Assembly (NCBI RefSeq): GCF_030164425.1
Contig: NZ_JASNJD010000017.1
Location: 1-64,000, forward strand
DNA: 64,000 nt
Direction of reading: 5' to 3'
From: Pseudodonghicola flavimaris
GTDB taxonomy: Bacteria; Pseudomonadota; Alphaproteobacteria; Rhodobacterales; Rhodobacteraceae
Within the stretch, counting starts at the first letter, position 1. Each line of letters starts with the position of its first letter. The notes beneath the pieces were generated by a model, which saw nothing but the letters and a program-made list of their open reading frames with translations, did not search any database and was not told where the DNA came from. The position numbers and the translations under genes were made by a program. Shown one piece after another: positions 1 to 12,067 of the stretch.

Positions 1-215
1 ACCTGGACGAGGGCCCGATCATCGAACAGGACACGGTGCGGGTGACCCATGCGCAATCGGCGAGCGATTACGTCAGCCTCGGCCGCGACGTGGAAAGCCA
101 GGTGCTGGCCCGGGCGATCCACGCCCATATCCACCGCCGGGTGTTCCTGAACGGCAACAAGACGGTGGTCTTCCCGGCAAGCCCGGGCTCCTACGCCTCC
201 GAACGGATGGGCTGA
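1..215 (+). CDS. purU: Formyltetrahydrofolate deformylase, C-terminal end (partial at left edge)
   Basis: About 70 C-terminal residues are present, reading from base 3 to the TGA at 213-215. They begin LDEGPIIEQD and end SYASERMG, the conserved tail of PurU, which hydrolyses 10-formyl-THF to THF and formate in the cytosol. The active-site Asp region of this formyltransferase fold lies in the DEGPIIEQ segment. The gene converges on the minus-strand gmaS-mgs unit. In methylamine-using alphaproteobacteria purU often sits with the N-methylglutamate pathway, where it handles one-carbon units released by demethylation, so the missing upstream neighbours may be mgd/sarcosine-oxidase-like and folD genes. 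That last point is inference, because they are outside the window. Confidence 0.85.
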   Translation, partial: LDEGPIIEQDTVRVTHAQSASDYVSLGRDVESQVLARAIHAHIHRRVFLNGNKTVVFPASPGSYASERMG

Positions 216-229
216 GGCCCAAGGGCGAT

Positions 230-292
230 GGGGGCGCTGCCCCCGCCGCCCGGACGGGCACCTTCCCCGGGATATTTGGGGCCAGAAAAAGA
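230..292 (+). repeat. Dispersed intergenic repeat, copy A
   Basis: This copy starts 15 bases after the purU stop. It has a GGGGGCGCTGCCCCC hairpin, then a GC-rich segment, then the core CCCCGGGATATTTGGGGCCAGA. It is related to copies B (5675-5734) and C (10453-10512) and shares the ATTTGG core with copies D, E and F. Confidence 0.7.
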
Positions 293-417
293 GCCGGGGG
301 TAGAGCGGCGCCGTTTCAACACGGACACTCCAGACAGGCTCTCAAAATACGGGCGGGACCACGCGGTCGCCGCCCGTTTTGCTGTCGTCCTTGCTGTCGC
401 CTGGCCGAAACGGAAAC

Positions 418-471
418 GCCCCCGCCCGGGGGAGATCGGGCGGGGGCGCGGCGGCCGGTCGGACCGGCCGC
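418..471. terminator. Two strong hairpins between converging purU and gmaS
   Basis: The first hairpin has 11-bp perfect arms (418-428 and 437-447, GCCCCCGCCCG) around an 8-base loop. The second (451-458 with 464-471) is GCGGCCGG/CCGGCCGC. There is no T-run, so this is a likely but unproven bidirectional stop 13 bases before the gmaS stop codon. Confidence 0.55.
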
Positions 472-483
472 AGAGACGGGGGA

Positions 484-1803
484 TCAGATGTCCAGCGTGT
501 TCTCACGCTCCCAATGGGAGAAATGCGAGACGAAGGAGTTCCACTCCTGCATCTTCATCTTCATGTAGGAGGCCGAGAACTCCGCCCCCATCATCTCCTT
601 CAGCCCGGCATCGGCGTCGAAGGAGCGGATCGCGTCGAGCAGGTTCAGCGGCAGCTTCGGCGCGCCCTCGACCTTGTGGCCTTCGGCATACATGTCGATG
701 TCGTATCGCGGCCCCGGATCGGCCTTGGACCGGATGCCGGAGAGACCAGCGGCGATGATCACCGCCTGCAGCAGATAGGGGTTCACCGCCCCGTCAGGCA
801 GCCGCAGTTCGAACCGGCCCGGGCCCGGGACCCGCACCATATGAGTGCGGTTGTTGCCGGTCCAAGTCACCGTATTCGGGGCCCAGGTCGCCCCCGACAT
901 GGTGCGCGGCGCGTTGATGCGCTTGTAGCTGTTGACGGTGGGGTTGGTGATCGCCGCCAGCGCCTCGGCATGTTTCATGATGCCGCCGAGGAAATGCGCC
1001 CCCTGTTCGGAGAGCCCGACCTCACCGGTCTGGCCGGTGCCGTCCTTCGAGGCGAAGGCATTGGTCTTGCCGTCCAGATCCCAGACCGAGACATGGGCGT
1101 GGCAACCGTTGCCGGTGAGCCCCTCGATCGGTTTCGGCATGAAGGTGGCGCGCAGGCCGTGTTTCTCGGCGACCGATTTCACCATGAACTTGAAGAAGCT
1201 GTGGCGATCGGCGGTGACCAGGGCGTCGGCGAATTCCCAGTTCATCTCGAACTGGCCATTGGCGTCCTCGTGGTCGTTCTGATAGGGACCCCAGCCCAGC
1301 TCCAGCATGTAATCGCAGATCTCGGAGATCACGTCGTAGCGGCGCATCACCGCCTGCTGGTCATAGCAGGGCTTGGCGGCGGTATCGGCGGGATCGGAGA
1401 TTTTGTCGCCCTCGGGCGTCAGCAGGAAGAACTCCGCCTCGATCCCGGTCTTGACCCTGAGTCCGGCCTCTGCCGCCTCGGCGATCAGCCGGCGCAGCAC
1501 GTTGCGCGGCGCCTGGGCGACCTCGGCGTCCTCCATCACGCAGTTGGCCGCGACCCAGGCGACCTCCGGCTTCCACGGCAGCTGGATCGCCGTCGCGGGG
1601 TCCGGCACCGCCAGCATGTCGGGATGCGCCGGCGTCATGTCGAGCCAGGTGGCGAAGCCGGCGAAGCCGGCGCCATCCTCCTGCATGTCCGCGATCGCCT
1701 GTGCCGGCACCAGCTTGGCCCGCTGGCCCCCGAACAGATCGGTGTAGGAGATCATGAAATACTTAACGCCCTTCTCCTTGGCGAAGGCGGCGAGATCGGT
1801 CAT
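484..1803 (-). CDS. gmaS: Glutamine synthetase family protein, likely gamma-glutamylmethylamide synthetase
   Basis: This 439-residue protein has the glutamine-synthetase catalytic fold. It starts MTDLAAFAKEKGVKYF and carries GIEAEFFLL (metal/glutamate binding), NGCHAHVS (ATP/ammonia-site His) and NRTHMVRVPGPGRFELRLPDG. The ATG at 1803 is chosen because GAGGA lies about 8 bases upstream; the frame stays open further upstream but runs into mgsC. It is the last gene of an mgsA-mgsB-mgsC-gmaS unit. That context and the GlnT/type III-like length point to GMAS, which joins methylamine to glutamate with ATP, rather than housekeeping GlnA. Alternatives are a plain GlnT or another amine-glutamate ligase; sequence alone cannot fix the amine substrate. 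Confidence 0.8.
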   Translation of the reverse strand: MTDLAAFAKEKGVKYFMISYTDLFGGQRAKLVPAQAIADMQEDGAGFAGFATWLDMTPAHPDMLAVPDPATAIQLPWKPEVAWVAANCVMEDAEVAQAPRNVLRRLIAEAAEAGLRVKTGIEAEFFLLTPEGDKISDPADTAAKPCYDQQAVMRRYDVISEICDYMLELGWGPYQNDHEDANGQFEMNWEFADALVTADRHSFFKFMVKSVAEKHGLRATFMPKPIEGLTGNGCHAHVSVWDLDGKTNAFASKDGTGQTGEVGLSEQGAHFLGGIMKHAEALAAITNPTVNSYKRINAPRTMSGATWAPNTVTWTGNNRTHMVRVPGPGRFELRLPDGAVNPYLLQAVIIAAGLSGIRSKADPGPRYDIDMYAEGHKVEGAPKLPLNLLDAIRSFDADAGLKEMMGAEFSASYMKMKMQEWNSFVSHFSHWERENTLDI

Positions 1804-1871
1804 CGGATTATCCTCGGTTTCCCCTGTTGTATCTAAAAAGGCGGAGGTTTCCCCCCGCCTCATGTTCCGGT

Positions 1872-3197
1872 TCAGAAGCCGGACTGGCCCGGGATCCAGC
1901 TGGTGCCGGCCAGCGGCACACCGGCCATGGCGGCGGCTTCGATGGTCAGCGCGCAGAGATCCTCCGGCTCCAGGTTGTGCACGTGGCTCTTGCCGCAGGC
2001 GCGCGCGATGGTCTGACATTCCAGCGTCAGCACGCTCAGGTAGTTGCGCAGACGCCGGCCCGCTTCGATCGGGTCGAGCCGCGCCGCCAGCTCCGGATCC
2101 TGGGTGGTGATACCGGCGGGATCGCGGCCCTCGTGCCAGTCGTCATAGGCGCCGGTGGTGGTGCCCAGCTTCTGGTATTCGGCTTCCCATTTCGGGTCGT
2201 TGTCGCCGAGCGCGATCAGCGCCGCAGTGCCGATCGAGACCGCATCGGCCCCCAGCGCCAGCGCCTTGGCGACATCGGCGCCGGTGCGGATACCGCCCGA
2301 GACCACCAGTTGCACCTTGCGGTGCATACCCAGATCCTGCAGCGCCTTCACCGCCGGGCGGATACAGGCCAGCGTCGGCTGGCCGACATGTTCGATGAAC
2401 ACATCCTGGGTCGCTGCGGTGCCGCCCTGCATGCCGTCCAGAACCACCACATCGGCGCCGGCCTTCACCGCCAGCGCGGTGTCGTAATAGGGTCGCGCGC
2501 CGCCCACCTTGATGTAGATGGGCTTTTCCCAGTTGGTGATCTCGCGCAGCTCCAGGATCTTGATTTCCAGATCGTCGGGGCCGGTCCAGTCCGGATGCCG
2601 GCAGGCGGAGCGCTGGTCGATCCCCACCGGCAGATCGCGCATGCCGGCGACCCGTTCGGTGATCTTCTGCCCCAGCAGCATGCCGCCGCCGCCCGGCTTG
2701 GCGCCCTGCCCCACCACGACCTCGATGGCATCGGCGCGGCGCAGGTCGTCGGGGTTCATGCCGTAGCGCGACGGCAGATACTGATAGACCAACTTCTCGG
2801 AATGGCCGCGCTCTTCCTCGGTCATGCCACCGTCGCCGGTGGTGGTGGAGGTGCCGGCCATGGTGGCGCCACGGCCCAGGGCCTCCTTGGCGTTGCCCGA
2901 GAGCGCGCCGAAGGACATCCCCGCGATGGTCACCGGGATCTTCAGCTCAATCGGCTTCTTGGCGAAACGGGTGCCCAAAACCACCTCGGTGCCGCATTTC
3001 TCGCGGTAGCCTTCCAGCGGATAGCGCGACATCGAGGCGCCGAGGAACAGCAGGTCATCGAAATGCGGCACCCGCCGTTTCGCCCCGCCGCCGCGGATGT
3101 CGTAGATGCCGGTCGCCGCCGCCCGGCGGATTTCCGAGTTGATCTCGTTGGAAAAGGTCCAGGATTGGCGCGGTTCGGTATGCGGTGTCTTGTCCAT
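1872..3197 (-). CDS. mgsC: N-methylglutamate synthase subunit C (FMN glutamate-synthase-like)
   Basis: This 441-residue protein corresponds to the FMN-binding synthase domain of glutamate synthase (GltB) on its own chain. Visible motifs are TIAGMSFGALSGNAKEALG near residue 105, GQGAKPGGGGMLLGQKI, the phosphate-binding segment KVGGARPYYDTALAVKAGADVVVLDG, and SGGIRTGADVAKALALGADAV. The Cys residues near the C-terminus resemble the Fe-S-ligand region of the family. The ATG at 3197 has GGAG 8 bases upstream and follows the mgsB stop by 10 bases. With MgsA and MgsB it should form the enzyme making N-methylglutamate from methylamine (via gamma-glutamylmethylamide) in the cytoplasm. The same three-gene set is called glxD/C/B in rhizobia, so the assignment rests on gene context. 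Confidence 0.82.
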   Translation of the reverse strand: MDKTPHTEPRQSWTFSNEINSEIRRAAATGIYDIRGGGAKRRVPHFDDLLFLGASMSRYPLEGYREKCGTEVVLGTRFAKKPIELKIPVTIAGMSFGALSGNAKEALGRGATMAGTSTTTGDGGMTEEERGHSEKLVYQYLPSRYGMNPDDLRRADAIEVVVGQGAKPGGGGMLLGQKITERVAGMRDLPVGIDQRSACRHPDWTGPDDLEIKILELREITNWEKPIYIKVGGARPYYDTALAVKAGADVVVLDGMQGGTAATQDVFIEHVGQPTLACIRPAVKALQDLGMHRKVQLVVSGGIRTGADVAKALALGADAVSIGTAALIALGDNDPKWEAEYQKLGTTTGAYDDWHEGRDPAGITTQDPELAARLDPIEAGRRLRNYLSVLTLECQTIARACGKSHVHNLEPEDLCALTIEAAAMAGVPLAGTSWIPGQSGF

Positions 3198-3207
3198 GTC
3201 GCGCTCC

Positions 3208-3891
3208 TCAGTATTCGCCGGCGTGGTCGATGTTGAAATTATAGAGCTTGCGGGCAGAGCCATAACGCTTGAACTCTTCCGGCTTGGCATCGGCGCCGGC
3301 TTTTGCCAGCAGCTCCTTCAGCACAGCCAGATGCTCGGGCCGCATCTCCTTCTCGACGCAGTCGGCGCCCAGCGATTTGACCGAGCCGCGCACGAAAAGC
3401 CGCGCCTCGTAGAGCGAATCCCCCAGCGCGTCGCCGGCGTCGCCCAGCACCACCAGGTTGCCCTTCTGCGCCATGAAGGCCGACATATGGCCGACATTGC
3501 CATGCACCACGATGTCGATCCCCTTCATCGAGATGCCGCAGCGCGACGAGGCGTTGCCCTTGACCACCAGCAGGCCGCCGTGGCCGGTGGCCCCGGCGTA
3601 CTGGCTGGCATCGCCGTCGATGATGACGGTGCCCGACATCATGTTCTCCGCCACGCCCGGCCCGGCAGAGCCTTCGACATGCACGGTGGCTTCCTTGTTC
3701 ATCCCGGCGCAGTAGTAGCCGGTCGAGCCCTTGACAGTGACCTCGAGCGGGCCATCCAGCCCCACCGCCATGGCATGGGAGCCACGCGGGTTCTCGATCA
3801 CATAGGCCTCGTTCGCCAGCGATTTGGCGGCGGCCTGCAGGGTGGTGTTGACCTCGCGCAGCGGGGTTTCGGACATGTCCAGTACGGGCAT
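3208..3891 (-). CDS. mgsB: N-methylglutamate synthase subunit B (GXGXG beta-helix subunit)
   Basis: This 227-residue protein matches the C-terminal GXGXG beta-helix domain of glutamate synthase, present here as a separate gene. Repeating turns such as STGYYCAGMNKEATVHVEG, GDASQYAGATGHGGLLVVKG and GNVGHMSAFMAQKG show the right-handed helix. The start at 3891 (MPVLDM) has GGGAG about 8 bases upstream inside the end of mgsA; an internal ATG at 3876 has no ribosome site. Only 2 bases separate it from the mgsA stop, so the genes are probably translationally coupled. It is thought to hold the amidotransferase and FMN subunits together rather than to catalyse. Confidence 0.82.
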   Translation of the reverse strand: MPVLDMSETPLREVNTTLQAAAKSLANEAYVIENPRGSHAMAVGLDGPLEVTVKGSTGYYCAGMNKEATVHVEGSAGPGVAENMMSGTVIIDGDASQYAGATGHGGLLVVKGNASSRCGISMKGIDIVVHGNVGHMSAFMAQKGNLVVLGDAGDALGDSLYEARLFVRGSVKSLGADCVEKEMRPEHLAVLKELLAKAGADAKPEEFKRYGSARKLYNFNIDHAGEY

Positions 3892-3893
3892 TC

Positions 3894-4781
3894 TCAACGC
3901 TCCCAGAAATAGACGGTTGCGGGTTCGGGTTCCCAGACACGGGCGGTCTCGATCCCCGGCAGATTGGCCAGCGCCCGGTACTCCGAGCCGAAGGCGACGT
4001 AATCCTCGGTCTCCGCCATCACCGCGGGTTTGCAGGCGATCGGATCGCGCACCACGCCGAAGCCGTTCTTGGTGCCGACGACGAAGGTGAAGAACCCGTC
4101 CAGGTCCTCCAGCGTGCCTTCCAGCGCCTCGCCCAGGTTGGCGCCCTCGGCCAGCCGCGAAGAGATGTAGCAGGCCGCGACCTCGGTATCGTTCTCGGTC
4201 TTGGGGGCGAAGCCCTTCTCGGTCAGCACCCGGCGCATCTGGTTGTGGTTCGACAGCGACCCGTTGTGCACCAGGCACTGGTCGTCATCGGTGGAAAACG
4301 GGTGCGCCCCCAGGGTGGTGACGGCGCTTTCGGTGGCCATGCGGGTGTGGCCGATACCGTGGCTGCCCCCCATGGCGCGGATGCCAAAGCGGGCCGCCAC
4401 ATCCTTGGGCAGGCCGACCTCCTTGAAGATCTCCATCGCCGTGCCGGCGCCCATCACCCGGATGCCCTTCTCCTCGAGGAAGGCGCGCGCTGCGGCCTCG
4501 CTGCCCTCGGGCAGGCCCAACACCGCATGGGTGTCGATCACCTGCAGGGTCACCCGCTGCCCCAGCGCCGCTTCCAGCGCGCCGTCGAGCCCGGCGAAAT
4601 CGGTTTCAGGGGTATCGGACTGAATGGTCATCTTCAGACCGTCCGCTTCATCGCCATAGATCGCGATCCCGGCACTGTCGGGGCCGCGGTCGGTCATGGT
4701 GATGAGCATATCGGTCAGCATGTCACCCAGACGCGGGCGCAAATCATCCTTTTTCAGGAACAGGCCAACGATGCCGCACAT
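3894..4781 (-). CDS. mgsA: N-methylglutamate synthase subunit A (class II glutamine amidotransferase-like)
   Basis: This 295-residue protein begins MCGIVGLF, so Cys2 becomes the N-terminal nucleophile of an Ntn-type (GATase-2) domain after Met removal. Other family motifs are TRMATES, HNGSLSNHNQMRRVL and NDTEVAACYI. A start further upstream (MSRATTETN) would bury the Cys; the ATG at 4781 has GGAG 9 bases upstream and is preferred. It is the first enzyme gene of the mgsABC-gmaS run, 161 bases downstream of the XRE-cupin regulator on the same strand. It should release the amine from the gamma-glutamyl amide and channel it to the FMN subunit. Confidence 0.82.
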   Translation of the reverse strand: MCGIVGLFLKKDDLRPRLGDMLTDMLITMTDRGPDSAGIAIYGDEADGLKMTIQSDTPETDFAGLDGALEAALGQRVTLQVIDTHAVLGLPEGSEAAARAFLEEKGIRVMGAGTAMEIFKEVGLPKDVAARFGIRAMGGSHGIGHTRMATESAVTTLGAHPFSTDDDQCLVHNGSLSNHNQMRRVLTEKGFAPKTENDTEVAACYISSRLAEGANLGEALEGTLEDLDGFFTFVVGTKNGFGVVRDPIACKPAVMAETEDYVAFGSEYRALANLPGIETARVWEPEPATVYFWER

Positions 4782-4857
4782 GTTTGTCTCCGTCGTGGCG
4801 CGACTCATCTGTCGCTCAGCCTTAGCTAACGGAAGACAGAGTTGCCCTTCAAGACAT

Positions 4858-4879
4858 AAATTTTCTTTTCAGGAAATTT
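4858..4879 (-). promoter_or_regulatory. AT-rich imperfect inverted repeat upstream of mgsA
   Basis: Arms AAATTTTC (4858-4865) and GGAAATTT (4872-4879) match in 7 of 8 positions around 6 bases. On the minus strand a TTGAAG hexamer with a loose -10 17 bases on follows between this site and the mgsA start. The site is a plausible operator for the adjacent XRE-cupin regulator, inferred from position only. Confidence 0.35.
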
Positions 4880-4942
4880 CTCACCTTGGTGGGAAAGCGC
4901 CCGCCCCCTGCCCGCTTTCTGGGCAGACGGCGCGCTGCCGGG

Positions 4943-5581
4943 TCAGGTCTTCTGTGGATAGGTGATGATCGACAGATAACGCGCCGGCAGCTCGACCAGC
5001 CCCTCCGGCCCGTGCGGCGCATCGGAATCGAACAACAGGCTGTCGCCCGGCTCCAGCCGGTAGATCGCCTCGCCATGGCGATAATCCACCACCCCTTCCA
5101 GCATGTAGAGAAACTCCATCCCCTCGTGCTGAAAGGCCGGGAAGCGGTCGCTCTCGGTCGAGAGGGTGATGACATAGGGTTCGACCACGACCCCCGAGCT
5201 GTTCGAACCGATATGGCCCAGAAGCGTGTACTGATGCCCGGCCCGGGTGCCGGCGCGGTCCACCTCGACCCCGCTGCCGGCCTTGATATGGACGCAGCCA
5301 TGCTCCTCCTCGAAACCGGAGAACAACTGCGTCAGCGGAACCCGCAGGGCGTGGGCCAGCGCCTGCAGGGTATTGAGCGAGGGGGAGATCACACCATTCT
5401 CGATCTTCGACAACATGCCCACCGACAGCCCGGTCTGCTGCGCCAGGTCGGAGCCGGTCATCCGCGCCCGTTTGCGCAGCTCCCGCACCTGCCGGCCGAT
5501 GGCGAGCTCCAGGTTCTTCTCGCGCGGCTCCCGCGTGGCATGCGGGTTCTGGGTCAGACGCGGCGCAGTGTCTTGGGTCAT
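4943..5581 (-). CDS. XRE-family transcriptional regulator with C-terminal cupin
   Basis: This 212-residue protein has an N-terminal helix-turn-helix of the XRE type (residues about 27-85; GRQVRELRKRARMTGSDLAQ and LSVGMLSKIENG) and a C-terminal cupin barrel (about 130-205; HEGMEFLYMLEGVVDYRHGE and LEPGDSLLFDSDAPHG). Such XRE-cupin proteins usually sense a small amino acid or amine. It is encoded directly upstream of mgsA in the same direction, so it is the natural candidate regulator of mgsABC-gmaS. The ligand cannot be read from the sequence. Confidence 0.85.
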   Translation of the reverse strand: MTQDTAPRLTQNPHATREPREKNLELAIGRQVRELRKRARMTGSDLAQQTGLSVGMLSKIENGVISPSLNTLQALAHALRVPLTQLFSGFEEEHGCVHIKAGSGVEVDRAGTRAGHQYTLLGHIGSNSSGVVVEPYVITLSTESDRFPAFQHEGMEFLYMLEGVVDYRHGEAIYRLEPGDSLLFDSDAPHGPEGLVELPARYLSIITYPQKT

Positions 5582-5674
5582 GGGCGGGGCTCTCCAGTCT
5601 GGCCGCGCGGGCCGCGCGGCAGGCGGATCAGAGCTATCACCCCTCGACCTCCCGCCACAAGTCCGGTGGTGGCA

Positions 5675-5734
5675 GGGGGCTCTGCCCCCGGCGCCTGCGG
5701 CGCCTCCCCCGGGATATTTGGGCCAGATCGAAGG
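5675..5734 (+). repeat. Dispersed intergenic repeat, copy B
   Basis: This copy contains GGGGGCTCTGCCCCC (hairpin), GGCGCCTGCGGCGCC (second hairpin) and CCCCCGGGATATTTGGGCC. It is almost identical over 60 bases to copy C at 10453-10512. It lies in the 408-base gap between the XRE regulator and metH. Apart from this repeat and the metH terminator I see no gene in 5582-5989. Confidence 0.75.
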
Positions 5735-5924
5735 GGCCCCAGTGCAAAGACACCCGATCCGGCGCTTTGTCGCTGGCGCGGAACCGGGTGCCTTCGACCT
5801 GGACGGTCATCGGCGTCCCCGCCTGTACCGCAGACCCACTCTGCCGGCGCCCGATTAACAAACCGCTACTGTCTTCGACCTGGAAACAAATATCCTCGGG
5901 GGTGAATTGGCCCGGCAGGGCCAA

Positions 5925-5945
5925 GAGGGGGCAGACGGCCCCCTC
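5925..5945 (-). terminator. Hairpin downstream of metH
   Basis: GAGGGGGC (5925-5932) and GCCCCCTC (5938-5945) form a perfect 8-bp stem with a 5-base loop, 45 bases past the metH stop. No T-run follows on the minus strand. Confidence 0.45.
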
Positions 5946-5989
5946 CTTCCGCCGGCGGCCTCGGCCGCCGGCCACGCCTCAGCGCCGGA

Positions 5990-9769
<3,780 letters not shown>

Positions 9770-10452
9770 GATTTCCTGACGGTATGTGCGCGGGAGCGGC
9801 GCGGTGAATGACAGGGCCGCACCCTAAGCCTCTGCGATCCTCTTATCCAGTTCATATTGGTCAACGACTTTATGAGTGGAGCTCATGTTCCCGCATCGGT
9901 CGCTCCGCCCTCGGATATCGCCGCCGGTCCCGGGGCGGCGGCCGAAAACCTGACTGAAAAACTCATATCAAAACACCTGAGAAAATCACTCAACTATTTG
10001 ATTTTCAATGCTTTTATTGACAGCCCTCACGACTCGCCCTAAATAAAGTTTCAAGACAGCCAGCTCGCAAATCGCCAGCCAGCCATCAGCATCCCAGCCA
10101 GACAGACGAGACTCCGGGTTCGCGCGTTGCGGCCCTGCCGCTCCGGATCCGTTGCCAGCTTTCGCCAGCCTTTCCGCCAGCTTCATCGATGCTTTGATCG
10201 CGATCCGTCTCCGGCCCGCAGCCCGCAGCCGCCGGTCCCAGCCCGCCGCCTCCAGCCCTTCGCCAGAGACCAGGCCCGCAAGCCAGGACAACCGGCCGCC
10301 CGCAGCCACGCCTGCCGGGGATGCCGCGATCGCACCGACAGGCCCGGACCAGACGGCGCCCCGGCGGTTTCCGCGGCACCAACGCCCGGACCCACGAAGG
10401 CCCGCCAAAGGGCGGGTGCCTGTCTCTGAAACAGATGTGTTGTCGAAAAAAA
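9770..10452. other. Long gene-free spacer upstream of metH
   Basis: This spacer holds an AT-rich stretch (about 9945-10050) that on the minus strand includes TTGAGT, 17 bases, then TGATAT, a weak promoter candidate for metH. A short inverted repeat ATGAG-TGGAG-CTCAT lies at about 9882-9896. Further right are several GCCAGC-type short repeats and a CCCGCC/GGCGGG hairpin near 10403. The open frames across it are compositionally like shadows and none has a convincing ribosome site. Confidence 0.4.
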
Positions 10453-10512
10453 GGGGGCTCTGCCCCCGACGCCTGCGGCGCCTCCCCCGGGATATTTGGG
10501 CCAGATCGAAGG
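10453..10512 (-). terminator. Dispersed repeat copy C acting as nrd operon terminator
   Basis: On the minus strand the repeat ends GGGGGCAGAGCCCCC followed directly by seven T residues, a textbook intrinsic terminator about 40-95 bases past the stop of the MazG-like gene. The rest of the element (second hairpin plus CCCGGGATATTTGGGCC read on plus) is the same 60-base repeat as copy B at 5675-5734. Confidence 0.7.
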
Positions 10513-10549
10513 CGCAAGCCTGCCGTGGCCCGCCTGTCACGGAGGGGTC

Positions 10550-10956
10550 TTAGTCCCCGGACCGGGCGGCCAGCACGGCCGCCAGATCGGGCGGCGAGAA
10601 AGCCGGCCCCTTCAGCACCTTGCCATCGGCGCGCAGCACCGGGCGACCGTCGGCGCCGAGCTTGGACATGTTGGAGCGGTGCACCTCTGCCATGGCGGGC
10701 GCCTTTTGCCGGTGCAGGCCGAATTCCAGGAAGGTGCCGTCGAGCACATACTGGATATCGCAGAGCGCATCGAGCACCTCGACCAGATCGCCGGTCGCCA
10801 CCGCCGCGCGCAGCTCCGCCACCTCTTCCTCAAGAAGCGCCAGACGCATCGCCGCGCGCTGCGCCGGGAGGCCTGGGGTTCCAGCCACCGGCACCCCGAA
10901 GGCCTCATGCCAGGCGCGCACCAGCGCCAGCGTGTCGGAACCGGTCGGGGCCGTCA

Positions 10957-10957
<1 letters not shown>
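10550..10957 (-). CDS. MazG-like/HisE-like nucleotide pyrophosphohydrolase
   Basis: This 135-residue all-alpha NTP pyrophosphatase carries the EExxE...ExxD metal-binding pattern (LLEEEVAELRAA then LVEVLDALCDIQYVLDG, residues about 40-75). Its ATG overlaps the nrdF stop by one base (TGATG), so it is translationally coupled to the ribonucleotide reductase. Family members hydrolyse (d)NTPs to monophosphates. Linkage to nrd suggests dNTP pool balancing or removal of non-canonical dNTPs, which is inference. It is the last gene before the terminator at 10453-10512. Confidence 0.8.
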
Positions 10958-12045
<1,088 letters not shown>

Positions 12046-12067
12046 CTAGGCCCCCGGGCACGTCGGA

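Noticed and set aside
5637-5975. 112-codon minus-strand frame between XRE regulator and metH
   Set aside because: Its C-terminal part is the translated dispersed repeat B and it runs through the metH terminator hairpin; composition is not gene-like.
9882-9896. ATGAG-TGGAG-CTCAT as a SahR/SAM-type operator or riboswitch of metH
   Set aside because: Only 5-bp arms, no match to a riboswitch core that I can establish; kept as a low-confidence note.
9986-10540. 184-codon minus-strand frame upstream of metH
   Set aside because: It reads through dispersed repeat C (giving FDLAQISRGRRRRRRG) and has no ribosome site or recognisable domain.
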